From DASSJF01 sp035934535 (GTDB taxonomy: Bacteria > Sysuimicrobiota > Sysuimicrobiia > Sysuimicrobiales > Segetimicrobiaceae), in assembly GCA_035934535.1 (NCBI GenBank), contig DASYXS010000165.1, forward strand, positions 1 through 64,000: DNA of 64,000 nt, read 5' to 3'. The translations under genes were made by a program, and so were the position numbers. Position 1 is the first letter of the stretch. Each line of letters starts with the position of its first letter. Under the pieces are notes generated by a model. It was not told the origin of the DNA, did no database searches, and saw nothing but the letters and a program-made list of their open reading frames with translations. Below are positions 15,667 to 24,396 of the stretch, piece after piece.

Positions 15667-17564
15667 ACCGGCGCCGTCCGTCACGGCCGCGCCGGCGCCG
15701 CCATACCGAGGACGGATCGGGGCCTCCCCGGATTCGCCTCGGCGCCACGAATCCGCGGGGTGATCGCGCCGCCCCGGGCCAGCCCGATGGCGACGCCCGC
15801 CGGCGGCTCGTCGCGTTATCGGGCGTCTGGCTCGTCGCGCTGGGCCTGCTCGCCGTCCGCATGGTCGATCTGCAGCTCGTCCGCGCCGGTGCGCTCGCGC
15901 GGCTCGCGGACCGCCAGCAGGTGGAGTCGCTGCGGCTGCCCGGCCGCCGGGGACAAATCCTCGACCAGGCCGGCCGCCCGCTCGCGATCAACGTCGAGGT
16001 CGATTCCGTCTACGCGGTGCCGAGGGCGATCGACGACCCCGGCGCGTTCGCGCGCGCGGTCGGGCCCGCCCTCGGGCTCTCACCCGGCGGGGTGCAGGCG
16101 CGGCTGCGCCGCGGCGGCCCGTACTTCGCCTGGCTCGCGCGGCGGCAGCCCGCCGACGTCGCGGACCGCCTCCGCGCGCTCGATCTCGGCGAGACGGCCG
16201 GGATCGTCGCGGAATCGCGGCGTGCGTATCCGGCCGCGACGCTCGCCGCGAACCTCCTCGGGTTCACCGGCACCGACGACGCGGGGCTGGCGGGCCTGGA
16301 GCTCCAGTACGACCGTGTGCTGCGCGGCACCGGCGGGATCGAGGTGGCCGATCGGGACGCGATCGGCCGGGAGCTCATGCAGACGCAGCGCATCGTCACC
16401 CCGCCGCGAGACGGCGCGACGCTCGTGCTGACGATCGACGAGGTCATCCAGCACATCGCCGAGCGCGAGGTCGCCCGCGCGGTGGAGCAGAGCCACGCCC
16501 GCGCCGGGCTGGCGATCGTCATGGATCCGGAGACCGGCGGGGTGCTTGCGCTCGCGGCGTCGCCGTCGTTCGATCCGAACCGGTATCAGGACGCGCCGCC
16601 GCGGTTGTGGAAGAGCCCCGCGGTCGCCGACGTGTACGAGCCGGGGTCGACGTTCAAGCTGATCCTCGCGGCCGCGGCGCTCGACAGCCACGCCGTCACG
16701 CTCGCGGACCGGTGGACCGATCCGGGAAAGATTCGGATCAACGGTGCCTGGATCCATGACGCGGAACCCAACGAGCACTTCGAGTCGCTGGGCCTCGCGG
16801 ACATCATCAAGTATTCCAGCAACGTCGGCGCGGCGCAGGTCGCCACGCGGCTCGGGAAGAACGCGATGTTCGCGTACATCCGCCGGTTCGGTTTCGGCCG
16901 CCCGACCGGCATCGATCTCCCGGGCGAGGCCGCGGGCATCGTGCGGCCCGTCGCGCAGTGGTACGGACCGAGCCTTCAGAACATCGCCTTCGGTCAGGGC
17001 ATCTCCGTGACGCCGATCCAGCTGCTGGTCGCCGCCTCGTCGTTCGCCACGGACGGCCTCGCGGTGCGCCCGCACGTCGTCGCCGTCATCCGGGACGCCG
17101 CCGGCCGGACGATCTCGACGCCGGGCGACGTGACGCGGCGCCGGCTCATCGATGCAGGGGTGGCCGCGCAGGTGCTCGCGATGATGCGCGAGGTCGTGCG
17201 CGCCGGCACCGGCGTCAAGGCGCAGGTCGACGGCTACACCGTGGCCGGCAAGACGGGAACCGCCCAGCGTCCCGGCCCGTCGGGCGGCTACGAACCGGGC
17301 GCGTACGTCGCGTCGTTCGTGGGCGTCGTGCCGGTGCCGTCTCCGCGCCTGGCGATCCTGGTGGTGGTCGACGGGCCGCGCGGCGTGTACTTCGGCGGCG
17401 ACGTGGCGGCGCCGGTCTTCCACGAGATCGCGCGGCGGGCGCTGTGGTATCTTCGGGTGCCGCCCGAGGAGGCGCCCCAGGCGGCTTCAATGACGCCGCT
17501 ACCGATGGCGGTGAGTCCGCCGGCGTGGCCGGCCGCGGGCCGGCCGGCACAGGCCCCGCGCTGA
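15663..17564 (+). CDS. ftsI: Penicillin-binding protein FtsI/PBP2-type transpeptidase
   Basis: 633 residues. A basic Arg-rich cytoplasmic tail precedes one membrane helix (LVALSGVWLVALGLLAVRMV). Next comes the dimerisation domain (ILDQAGRPLAINVE), then the transpeptidase with SxxK in PGSTFKLI, SxN in SSNVGAA and KTG in AGKTGTAQ. It cross-links septal peptidoglycan together with FtsW. No PASTA domains follow. The final segment (WPAAGRPAQAPR) is encoded by a family A-like palindrome at 17526-17552. It starts in the ftsL stop codon. Confidence 0.95.
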   Translation: MNRRRPSRPRRRRHTEDGSGPPRIRLGATNPRGDRAAPGQPDGDARRRLVALSGVWLVALGLLAVRMVDLQLVRAGALARLADRQQVESLRLPGRRGQILDQAGRPLAINVEVDSVYAVPRAIDDPGAFARAVGPALGLSPGGVQARLRRGGPYFAWLARRQPADVADRLRALDLGETAGIVAESRRAYPAATLAANLLGFTGTDDAGLAGLELQYDRVLRGTGGIEVADRDAIGRELMQTQRIVTPPRDGATLVLTIDEVIQHIAEREVARAVEQSHARAGLAIVMDPETGGVLALAASPSFDPNRYQDAPPRLWKSPAVADVYEPGSTFKLILAAAALDSHAVTLADRWTDPGKIRINGAWIHDAEPNEHFESLGLADIIKYSSNVGAAQVATRLGKNAMFAYIRRFGFGRPTGIDLPGEAAGIVRPVAQWYGPSLQNIAFGQGISVTPIQLLVAASSFATDGLAVRPHVVAVIRDAAGRTISTPGDVTRRRLIDAGVAAQVLAMMREVVRAGTGVKAQVDGYTVAGKTGTAQRPGPSGGYEPGAYVASFVGVVPVPSPRLAILVVVDGPRGVYFGGDVAAPVFHEIARRALWYLRVPPEEAPQAASMTPLPMAVSPPAWPAAGRPAQAPR

Positions 17565-17634
17565 GTGGTGCCGCGGGCTCGTGGGCGGCTGCGCGGCGCA
17601 TTTTGATGGTATGCTGAGCTCGGAGGACTACCGA

Positions 17635-19134
17635 ATGCGCGCTACTGACCTAGTGGCCGCCTTGGCCGCGGAGGACGGCGGGGCGGCGCCGGCTGTCTCT
17701 GTGCTCGGGGACAAAGGCCGCGAGTTCGGCGGGCTCGCGCACGACTCGCGCAGCGTCCGCCCCGGCGATCTGTTCGCCGCGATCCGCGGCTTCACGCAGG
17801 ACGGCCATCGCTACGCGGCCGACGCGGTGCGGCGCGGTGCTGCGGTGCTCCTCGTCGATCATCCGCTCGTCGATCTTCCCGCGACGCAGGTCGTGGTGCC
17901 GGACACGCGCCGCGCGTTTGCGGCGGCCGCGGCCGCCTTCTACCGGCATCCCTCGCGCGAACTGAACTTGTGCGGGATCACCGGCACCAACGGCAAGACT
18001 ACGACGACCTTTCTCGTCGACGCCATCCTTCGCGCGGCCGGCCGGCGCAGCGCCGTGATCGGCACGCTCGGCGTTCAGTCGGACGGCGCGCCGGTGGAGT
18101 TCCATGCGACCACGCCGACCACGCCCGAGGCGTCGGACCTGCAGCGGCTCCTGCGCGAGATGCGCGAAGCCGGCGTGCAGGACGTGACGATGGAGGTGAC
18201 GTCGCACGCGCTCGAGCTGGACCGGGTCGCCGGATGCCGGTTCGTCACCGCCGTCTTTACGAACCTGACGCAGGACCACCTCGATCTGCACGGCACGCTC
18301 GAGGCGTACCGCGACGCGAAGGCCCGGCTGTTCGCGATGGTGGAACCCGACGGCGTGTCCGTCGTCAACGCCGACGATCCGTACGGCGGCGCGATGGCGC
18401 GGGCCAGCCGCGCCCCGGTGTGGACGTACGGCATCGACCGGCCGGCGCGGTTTCGCGCGGAAGGGCTCGCGCTCTCGCCGCGCGGGGCGGGGATGACGGT
18501 GGTGTGGCCGGAGGGGCGCGTGCCGGTGGCCCTGCCGCTGCCCGGCCGCTTCAACGTCAGCAACGCGCTCGCCGCCTTCGCGGTCGGGCTCAGCCGCGGC
18601 GTACCGGCGGAGACGATCCGTGGTGTGCTCGAGTCGACGCCGGGCGTCCCCGGACGGTTCGAGCCCGTCGACGAGGGCCAGCCGTTCGCCGTCATCGTGG
18701 ACTACGCGCACACTCCCGACAGTCTGGAGCAGGTCCTGCGGCTCGCCGCCGAGATCTCGCCGGGGCGGCGGATCGTCGTCTTCGGCTGCGGCGGCGACCG
18801 CGATCGTACGAAGCGGCCGATCATGGGACGGATCGGGACGACGCTCGCGGACTATGCCTTCTTCACCTCGGACAATCCGCGCGGCGAGGATCCCGAGGCG
18901 ATCCTGCGCGAGATCGAAGCCGGCGTGCCCGGGGCCCGCAACTTCTCGAGCGAGGCGGACCGCCGGCTGGCGATCGAGCGGGCGATCGCGCTTGCCGGGC
19001 CCGGCGACGTCGTGGTGATCGCCGGCAAAGGGCATGAGGCCTATCAGATCGTCGGCGACCACGTGATCGATTTCGACGACCGCGCGGTCGCCCGGGAGGT
19101 GCTGCGAGCGCGGTGCGCCGGGCAGCCGCCGTGA
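17635..19134 (+). CDS. murE: UDP-MurNAc-tripeptide synthetase MurE
   Basis: About 499 residues from ATG 17635, chosen because GGAGGA is about seven bases upstream; in-frame starts further up lack such a site. The ATP P-loop is GITGTNGKTTTT, the carbamylated-lysine region is YRDAKARLF, and the diaminopimelate signature is TSDNPRGEDP. DNPR marks addition of meso-diaminopimelate rather than L-lysine, so the wall is predicted to be DAP-type. The C-terminus KGHEAYQIV is canonical. The next gene starts within its stop codon. Confidence 0.95.
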   Translation: MRATDLVAALAAEDGGAAPAVSVLGDKGREFGGLAHDSRSVRPGDLFAAIRGFTQDGHRYAADAVRRGAAVLLVDHPLVDLPATQVVVPDTRRAFAAAAAAFYRHPSRELNLCGITGTNGKTTTTFLVDAILRAAGRRSAVIGTLGVQSDGAPVEFHATTPTTPEASDLQRLLREMREAGVQDVTMEVTSHALELDRVAGCRFVTAVFTNLTQDHLDLHGTLEAYRDAKARLFAMVEPDGVSVVNADDPYGGAMARASRAPVWTYGIDRPARFRAEGLALSPRGAGMTVVWPEGRVPVALPLPGRFNVSNALAAFAVGLSRGVPAETIRGVLESTPGVPGRFEPVDEGQPFAVIVDYAHTPDSLEQVLRLAAEISPGRRIVVFGCGGDRDRTKRPIMGRIGTTLADYAFFTSDNPRGEDPEAILREIEAGVPGARNFSSEADRRLAIERAIALAGPGDVVVIAGKGHEAYQIVGDHVIDFDDRAVAREVLRARCAGQPP

Positions 19135-20636
19135 TGCCGGTCTCGATCTCCGCCGCCGATGCCGCCCGGCTTGCGGGCGGCGCGGTCGTCCACGGTGATC
19201 CCGCGGCGTTCGTCTGCGGCGCCGCGGTCGACAGCCGGGCGGTCGAGCCCGGGATGCTGTTCGTCGCGCTGCGCGGCGAGCACGCCGACGGCCACCGGTT
19301 CGTCGGCGAGGCGCTGCGCCGCGGCGCCGGGGCGGCGCTGATCGCCGCCGGCGCCCCCGCCAGCGATGTCCCCCCTGCGGGCGCGGTGCTGATCCGGACG
19401 GCCGACACGCTGCTCGGGCTGCAGCGCCTCGGCCGGGGACTGCGGGACCGCCGGCCGCTCCGCGTCGTCGGCATCACCGGCAGCGTCGGCAAGACGTCGA
19501 CCAAAGAGATGACGGCGCTCGTGCTCGCGGAGCGGTTCGAGACCGCGCGGTCGCCCGAGAACTGGAATACAGAGATCGGCATCCCGCTCGTGCTCGTCAA
19601 CCTGCCCGCGGCCGCCTCGGTCGCCGTCCTCGAGCTGGCGATGCGGGGGCCCGGCCAGATTCGTGAGCTCGTGGAGATCGCCCACCCGCAGATCGGCGTC
19701 GTGACGGCGATCGGCGAGTCCCACATGGACTTCTTTGAGACCCGCGAGCAGCTTGCCGCCGCGAAAGGCGAGCTGATCGAAGGCCTGCCGCCGGACGGGG
19801 TCGCGGTGCTCAACGCCGACGACCCGCTGGCGCTGAGTCTGGCCGGCCGGGGACCGGCGCGCGTGATGACGTTCGGGTTCGGCGAGGCGGACGCCACGGC
19901 CCGGGGCGTCCGCATGCGGCCGGGGGAGGGCAGCGCGTTCGTCCTGCGGGTCGGGGGAGACGAGGCCCCGGCCGCGCTGGCCGTCCCGGGGCGGCACGCG
20001 ATCCGCAACGCGCTCGCGGCCGCGGCGGTGGGGGCGGCGCTCGGCATCCCCGCGGCCGAGATCGCGCGCGGCCTCGGCCGCGCGCGCGCGATGCCGAAGC
20101 GCCTGGAGGTGCTGCGGCTCGGCGGGGCCGTCGTGATCAACGACGTGTACAACAGCAGCCCGCGCTCGATGGAGGCCGCGCTCGACGTGATGGACGAGTT
20201 TGCGGGACGGCCGCGGATCGCGGTTCTCGGCGACATGCGCGAGCTCGGCGCCCTCTCGATGGAGGTCCACCGTCGGGTCGGACGCGAGGTGGCGCGCCGG
20301 GGAATCGACACGCTGATCGCGCTCGGCCCCCTGGCGGCGGACCTGGCCGGGGCCGCCGGCGAGGCGGGACTGCCGTGCGTCGTGCGCACGATCGCTCCCG
20401 CGGAGGCGCTCGACGCGCTGCGGCGCGAGATCCGCCCCGGCGCCGTGGTGCTGGTGAAGGGCTCGCGGGCGCTGGCGATGGAGCAGATCGTCGACGCCCT
20501 CCGGCAGGAGGCCGCGAAGGCGGCCGGAGGTCCCGCGCAGACGGGGCAGGAGGCCGCGAAGGCGGCCGGAGGTCCCGCGCAGACGGGGCACGAAGCCCCG
20601 GCCGTGGACGCCGCGGCGGGCCACCATGTCAGCTGA
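19134..20636 (+). CDS. murF: UDP-MurNAc-tripeptide D-Ala-D-Ala ligase MurF
   Basis: About 500 residues from ATG 19134 (GTG 19131 is equally possible). The P-loop is GITGSVGKTSTKEM; ENWNTEIGIP and DVYNSSPRSMEAAL are MurF signatures, with GDMRELG near the C-terminal domain. It adds D-Ala-D-Ala to complete the UDP-MurNAc-pentapeptide. The conserved fold ends near ALAMEQIVDAL. The last 43 residues are a repeat-derived tail containing two identical copies of QEAAKAAGGPAQTG, encoded by a 42-bp tandem repeat, then a palindromic element running to the stop codon. Confidence 0.95.
   Translation: MPVSISAADAARLAGGAVVHGDPAAFVCGAAVDSRAVEPGMLFVALRGEHADGHRFVGEALRRGAGAALIAAGAPASDVPPAGAVLIRTADTLLGLQRLGRGLRDRRPLRVVGITGSVGKTSTKEMTALVLAERFETARSPENWNTEIGIPLVLVNLPAAASVAVLELAMRGPGQIRELVEIAHPQIGVVTAIGESHMDFFETREQLAAAKGELIEGLPPDGVAVLNADDPLALSLAGRGPARVMTFGFGEADATARGVRMRPGEGSAFVLRVGGDEAPAALAVPGRHAIRNALAAAAVGAALGIPAAEIARGLGRARAMPKRLEVLRLGGAVVINDVYNSSPRSMEAALDVMDEFAGRPRIAVLGDMRELGALSMEVHRRVGREVARRGIDTLIALGPLAADLAGAAGEAGLPCVVRTIAPAEALDALRREIRPGAVVLVKGSRALAMEQIVDALRQEAAKAAGGPAQTGQEAAKAAGGPAQTGHEAPAVDAAAGHHVS
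20505..20588 (+). repeat. 42-bp tandem repeat (family B), two identical copies in murF 3' end
   Basis: The 42-base unit beginning CAGGAGGCCGCGAAGGCGGC is present at 20505-20546 and again, without a mismatch, at 20547-20588. A related sequence with the same two ends (CAGGAGGCCGC, and CGGCCGGAGGTCCCGCG then CAGACGGGG) but a different middle lies at 58750-58800 in the rluD tail. Identity at the DNA level, including third codon positions, points to recent duplication. Confidence 0.85.
20596..20635 (-). repeat. Palindromic element (family A), minus orientation, at murF stop
   Basis: Read on the minus strand the segment begins CAGCTGACATGGTGGCCCGC and ends GGCCGGGGC, matching the TTACATGGTGGCCGG head of the copy in ileS. 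It encodes the last residues of MurF and the stop codon. Confidence 0.55.
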
Positions 20637-20648
20637 GCGGCGCGCGGG

Positions 20649-21653
20649 ATGACGCCGGCGCTGGCCGCGGCGTGGATCCTCGCGTGCCTGGCGGTCGTCG
20701 CGTGCGGCCGGCCGTTCATCGCGTGGCTCGCGCGCGCCGGCGCTGCGCAGCGCGTTCGCGAGGACGCGATCGCGCGTAAGATGGCCCTCGATCCGTCCGC
20801 GGCCGCGCTGCACGCCGCGAAGGCCGGCACGCCGACGATGGGCGGCCTGCTCGTCGTCGCCGCGCTGCTCGTCGCGGGCCTCGTAGCCGGCGCCTGGGCG
20901 GGGCGCCTCGGACCGGACCTCCTCGTTGGACTGGCCGCGGTCGCGGTGTTTGCCGCGATCGGCGCGCTCGACGACGCGCTCTCGCTCGCGCGCGGACGAA
21001 ACCTGGGCCTGCGCGCGCGGGAAAAGTTCGCGCTGCAGATTCCCGCGGCCCTCGCGCTCGGCGTCTACGTGCTGCGCCAGCCTCACCTCGGCGGCACGCT
21101 CGAGATTCCCGGGACCGGGGCGCGGTGGGATCTCGGCTGGGGGTATCCCGTCTTCTGCCTGATCCTCGTCGTCGGCATGGTCAACGCGGTCAATCTCACC
21201 GACGGACTCGACGGGCTGGCGGCGGGCACCGTCGCGATCGGGGCGGGGGCGCTCGCGGTGCTCGCGGCCCGCGCCGGCGCCGGACCGGCGGCGGTGATCG
21301 CCGCCGCCACGGGCGGCGCCGCGCTCGGCTTTCTGTGGCACAACGCCTTCCCGGCCGCCGTGTTCATGGGCGACGTCGGGTCGATCGGGCTCGGCGCGGC
21401 GCTCGCCGTGGCTGGGGTACTGTCCAAGCGAGAGGTGTTGACGCTGATCGTCGGGGGCGTCGCGGTCGCGGAGGCCGTGTCGGTCATGCTGCAGGTGGCC
21501 TGGTTCAAGACCACCGGCGGCCGCCGGCTGTTTCGCATGAGTCCGCTTCACCACCATTTTGAGCTGGGCGGCTGGACCGAGACACAGACGGTCGTGCGCT
21601 TTTGGCTCTGCGGTGCGCTGCTGGCCGCGGTCGGCGTGGGGTTGCGGCCGTGA
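20649..21653 (+). CDS. mraY: Phospho-N-acetylmuramoyl-pentapeptide transferase MraY
   Basis: 334 residues, about ten membrane helices. It transfers phospho-MurNAc-pentapeptide to undecaprenyl phosphate to give lipid I. Active-site markers are ALDDALSLARGRNLGLRAREK (Asp pair), VNAVNLTDGLDGLAAG, FMGDVGSIGLG and the cytoplasmic SPLHHHFELGGWTE. Length is normal; the N-terminal loop GTPTMGG is present. It lies 12 bases after murF and its TGA overlaps the murD start. Confidence 0.95.
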   Translation: MTPALAAAWILACLAVVACGRPFIAWLARAGAAQRVREDAIARKMALDPSAAALHAAKAGTPTMGGLLVVAALLVAGLVAGAWAGRLGPDLLVGLAAVAVFAAIGALDDALSLARGRNLGLRAREKFALQIPAALALGVYVLRQPHLGGTLEIPGTGARWDLGWGYPVFCLILVVGMVNAVNLTDGLDGLAAGTVAIGAGALAVLAARAGAGPAAVIAAATGGAALGFLWHNAFPAAVFMGDVGSIGLGAALAVAGVLSKREVLTLIVGGVAVAEAVSVMLQVAWFKTTGGRRLFRMSPLHHHFELGGWTETQTVVRFWLCGALLAAVGVGLRP

Positions 21654-23230
21654 TCGCCGGCGGACCGCCTGCCGGCGGACTCGCCGGCAACCATGACATC
21701 AGAGCCGACGTGGTCGCGCGCCTGCGCGGCCGCCGCATCCATGTTCTCGGCCTCTCCGGCACGGAGGGCTCAACCGTCGTCGACTTTCTCCTCGCGCACG
21801 GCATCACGACGATCACCGCGCACGATCTCGCCGGCCCCGACGCGTTTCCGGGCGCGTTCCGCCGCACGCATCAATGGATGACGCCCGACGAGCAGACCGC
21901 GGCGCTCGAGCGGCTCGCCCGCGCGCCGATCACGCGCTGCTTCGGCGACCGCTACCTCGACGGCATCGACGCCGCCGAGATCATCTACGTGACCCAGGCT
22001 TGGTTTCGGCACGCCGGGAACGAGCCGGTCCGCCGCGCCCGGGACCGGGGCGTGCCGCTCAGCAGCATGACGGCGCTGTTCTTCGAGACGGTTCCCTGTC
22101 CGATCGTGGGGGTCACCGGCACGAACGGTAAGTTCACCGTCGTGCGCCTCGCCGCGATGATGCTGGCGCGGAGCGGCCGCGCGACGTTCGAGACCGGCAA
22201 CGACCGTACGCACGTGCCGATTCTGTACCGGCTCGCCGAGGTCACGCCGGAGGCGGTGCTCGTGGTCGAGATCAGCAACCGCCAGCTGGTGGGGCTCGGG
22301 TACAGCCCGCACGTCGCGGTCGTGACGAACGTCGCCGCCCATCATCTCGACGACCACGGCTCGTTCGAAGCGTACGCCGAGACGAAGCGCGGGATTCTCG
22401 CCTACCAAGGCGCGGGCGATTGGGCGCTGCTCAACGGCGACGATCCGGTCGCGCGGGGGTTCGCCGCGGGCGCGCGCGGCCGGGTGCTCTTCTCGAGCCG
22501 CACCCGGCCGATCGACGAGGGCGCGTGCGTCGTGGACGGCCGGATCGTGCTGCGGCTCGACGGGCGGGAGGACGACCTGGCGGACGCGCACCTGCAGTCG
22601 CCGGGGACACACACCCTTGAGAACGCGCTGGCCGCCGCCCTGGCCGCGCGCGTTGCCGGCGCCGACGCGGGCGCGATCGGCGCCGTGCTGCGCGAGTTTC
22701 GCGGCCTGCCGCACCGCCTCGCCCTCATCGCCGAGGCCGGCGGCGTCCGGTACTATGAAGATTCGCTCGCGACCAACCCGGCCGCCGCGGCGGCCGCCGT
22801 GCGCGCGTTCGACGGCCCGCTCGTGCTGCTGGCCGGCGGTATGCGGCGCAACGCGTCGGCGCAGGACTTCGCGCCGGTCGCCGAAGCGCTCGCCGCGCGG
22901 ACCGTGCGCGGCGTCGTTCTCTTCGGCACGATGGCGCCGCTGCTCGCCGAGGCGATCGCCGCCGCGGGGGTGACCGCGCCGGTGGTGCGGTGCACGACGC
23001 TCGACGAGGCGGTGCCCGCGGCGCGGGCGCTCGCGCAGCCGGGCGACGCCGTGAGTCTGTCGCCCTCGTGCGAGAGCTTCGACCAGTACCGGGACTACCG
23101 CCACCGGGCGGAGCACTACCAGGCGCTGGTCGAGGCGCTTGCCCGTGACGACGCGGAGGGCGCAGCCACCCGGCCGTCCGCGGGTTCCCGCGACGGCACC
23201 AACGCGACGGGAGGCCGCTCGTGGACCTGA
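21650..23230 (+). CDS. murD: MurD-type Mur ligase, divergent
   Basis: 526 residues, longer than the usual about 450. Mur ligase architecture is clear: N-terminal Rossmann-type domain (RIHVLGLSGTEGS), central ATPase (VGVTGTNGKFTVV), carbamyl-lysine region (YAETKRGIL) and C-terminal domain (YYEDSLATNPAAA). The P-loop has Phe where nearly all Mur ligases have Thr/Ser after the Lys. The C-terminal GGxDKG motif of MurD is replaced by AGGMRRNASAQDF, and the usual SSFQLE reads SNRQLVGL. Position between mraY and ftsW indicates the D-glutamate-adding enzyme. The first about 16 residues are encoded by a palindromic element. GTG 21650 overlaps the mraY stop. Confidence 0.82.
   Translation: MIAGGPPAGGLAGNHDIRADVVARLRGRRIHVLGLSGTEGSTVVDFLLAHGITTITAHDLAGPDAFPGAFRRTHQWMTPDEQTAALERLARAPITRCFGDRYLDGIDAAEIIYVTQAWFRHAGNEPVRRARDRGVPLSSMTALFFETVPCPIVGVTGTNGKFTVVRLAAMMLARSGRATFETGNDRTHVPILYRLAEVTPEAVLVVEISNRQLVGLGYSPHVAVVTNVAAHHLDDHGSFEAYAETKRGILAYQGAGDWALLNGDDPVARGFAAGARGRVLFSSRTRPIDEGACVVDGRIVLRLDGREDDLADAHLQSPGTHTLENALAAALAARVAGADAGAIGAVLREFRGLPHRLALIAEAGGVRYYEDSLATNPAAAAAAVRAFDGPLVLLAGGMRRNASAQDFAPVAEALAARTVRGVVLFGTMAPLLAEAIAAAGVTAPVVRCTTLDEAVPAARALAQPGDAVSLSPSCESFDQYRDYRHRAEHYQALVEALARDDAEGAATRPSAGSRDGTNATGGRSWT
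21655..21698 (-). repeat. Palindromic element (family A), minus orientation, in murD 5' end
   Basis: On the minus strand: TGTCATGGTTGCCGGCGAG, then CCGCCGGCAGGCGGTCCGCC. This matches the head (TCATGGTTGCCGG) and the tail (GCAGG-TCCGCCGG) of the murG and murC copies. It supplies the first codons of MurD, outside the conserved fold. Confidence 0.5.
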
Positions 23231-24396
23231 TTCACCGGCGCGGCGCCGCGTGGGGTCTCTTTACGATCGTCCTGCTGCTCACGTGCATCGGCATCGTGAT
23301 GGTGTACAGCGCGAGTTCGGTCGCGGCGCAGGCGCAGTATCATGACGGCACCTGGTTCCTGAAGCGCCAGCTGTTGTATGAGCTGATCGGGCTCGCGGGC
23401 ATGTCGGCGGCGTGGCGGATCCACTACGTGCGCCTCAGGCGCTTCACGTTTCCGCTGCTGCTCGGGACGCTCGTCAGCCTCGTGCTCGTGCTGATCCCCC
23501 ACGTCGGCCGCGTGGCCGGCGGCGCGCGGCGGTGGATCTCCTTCGGCGGTCCCCTCAACTTCCAGCCGGCCGAGCTGGCCAAGCTCGCGCTGATTCTCTA
23601 CTTGGCGCACTTCCTCGCCAACCGCGGATCCCGGACGCGCGAGTTCGGCGCCGGGATGATTCCGCCGCTCGTGGTGCTCGGCCTCGCGGCGCTGCCAATC
23701 TTAAAACAGCCCGACCTCGGCTCGGCGCTGATCCTCGTCATCATCACCTTCGTGATGCTCTTTGTGGGCGGCGCGCGGCTCACGCATCTCGCCGGCGTCG
23801 GGGCGCTCGCGGTGCCGGCGGTGCTCGGCGTCATTCTGCGCGCGGGCTACCGCAGCCAGCGCCTCCTGGCGTTCCTCCACCCGTGGCGTGATCCGCGCGG
23901 CAGCGGCTTCCACATCATCCAGTCGCTGCTCGCGATCGGCTCCGGCGGCCTCGTCGGATTGGGGCTCGGGCACAGCCGGCAGAAGTTCTTCTATCTGCCG
24001 GAGCGCCACACCGACTTTATCTTCGCGATCATCGGCGAGGAACTCGGCCTCATCGGCAGCATCGTCGTGATCGTGCTGTTCGCCTTACTCGCGGTCTGGG
24101 GATACCGGATCGCGACGCGCTGTCCCGACCGATACGGCGCGCTGCTCGTCTCCGGGCTCACGACGATGCTCGTCGGGCAAGCGGTCCTCAACATCGGCGT
24201 CGTCTCCGGGTCGTTGCCGATCACCGGAGTCCCGCTGCCGTTCATCAGCTTCGGCGGGTCGTCGCTCGTACTGAACGACATCGCCGTCGGCATCCTCTTG
24301 AACGTCTCCCAGTACGCGCGTCCCGAAGAGGAGGTCGTCACCTCGAAATCGCGGGGCGCGATCGTCCGCCGGCACTCCGCCTGGGCCCGCGGATGA
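23221..24396 (+). CDS. ftsW: Septal peptidoglycan glycosyltransferase FtsW (SEDS)
   Basis: 391 residues, about ten membrane helices. It polymerises lipid II at the septum together with FtsI. SEDS markers include IVMVYSASS in helix 1, GGARRWISFGGPLNFQPAELAK, ALPILKQPDLGSALI, GLGLGHSRQKFFYLPERHTDFIFAIIGEE (cut here into its two halves: the GLGHSRQKFFYLPE loop and the HTDFIFAIIGEE helix) and PLPFISFGGSS. GTG 23221 lies ten bases before the murD stop. The stop overlaps murG (ATGA). Confidence 0.95.
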   Translation: MDLIHRRGAAWGLFTIVLLLTCIGIVMVYSASSVAAQAQYHDGTWFLKRQLLYELIGLAGMSAAWRIHYVRLRRFTFPLLLGTLVSLVLVLIPHVGRVAGGARRWISFGGPLNFQPAELAKLALILYLAHFLANRGSRTREFGAGMIPPLVVLGLAALPILKQPDLGSALILVIITFVMLFVGGARLTHLAGVGALAVPAVLGVILRAGYRSQRLLAFLHPWRDPRGSGFHIIQSLLAIGSGGLVGLGLGHSRQKFFYLPERHTDFIFAIIGEELGLIGSIVVIVLFALLAVWGYRIATRCPDRYGALLVSGLTTMLVGQAVLNIGVVSGSLPITGVPLPFISFGGSSLVLNDIAVGILLNVSQYARPEEEVVTSKSRGAIVRRHSAWARG

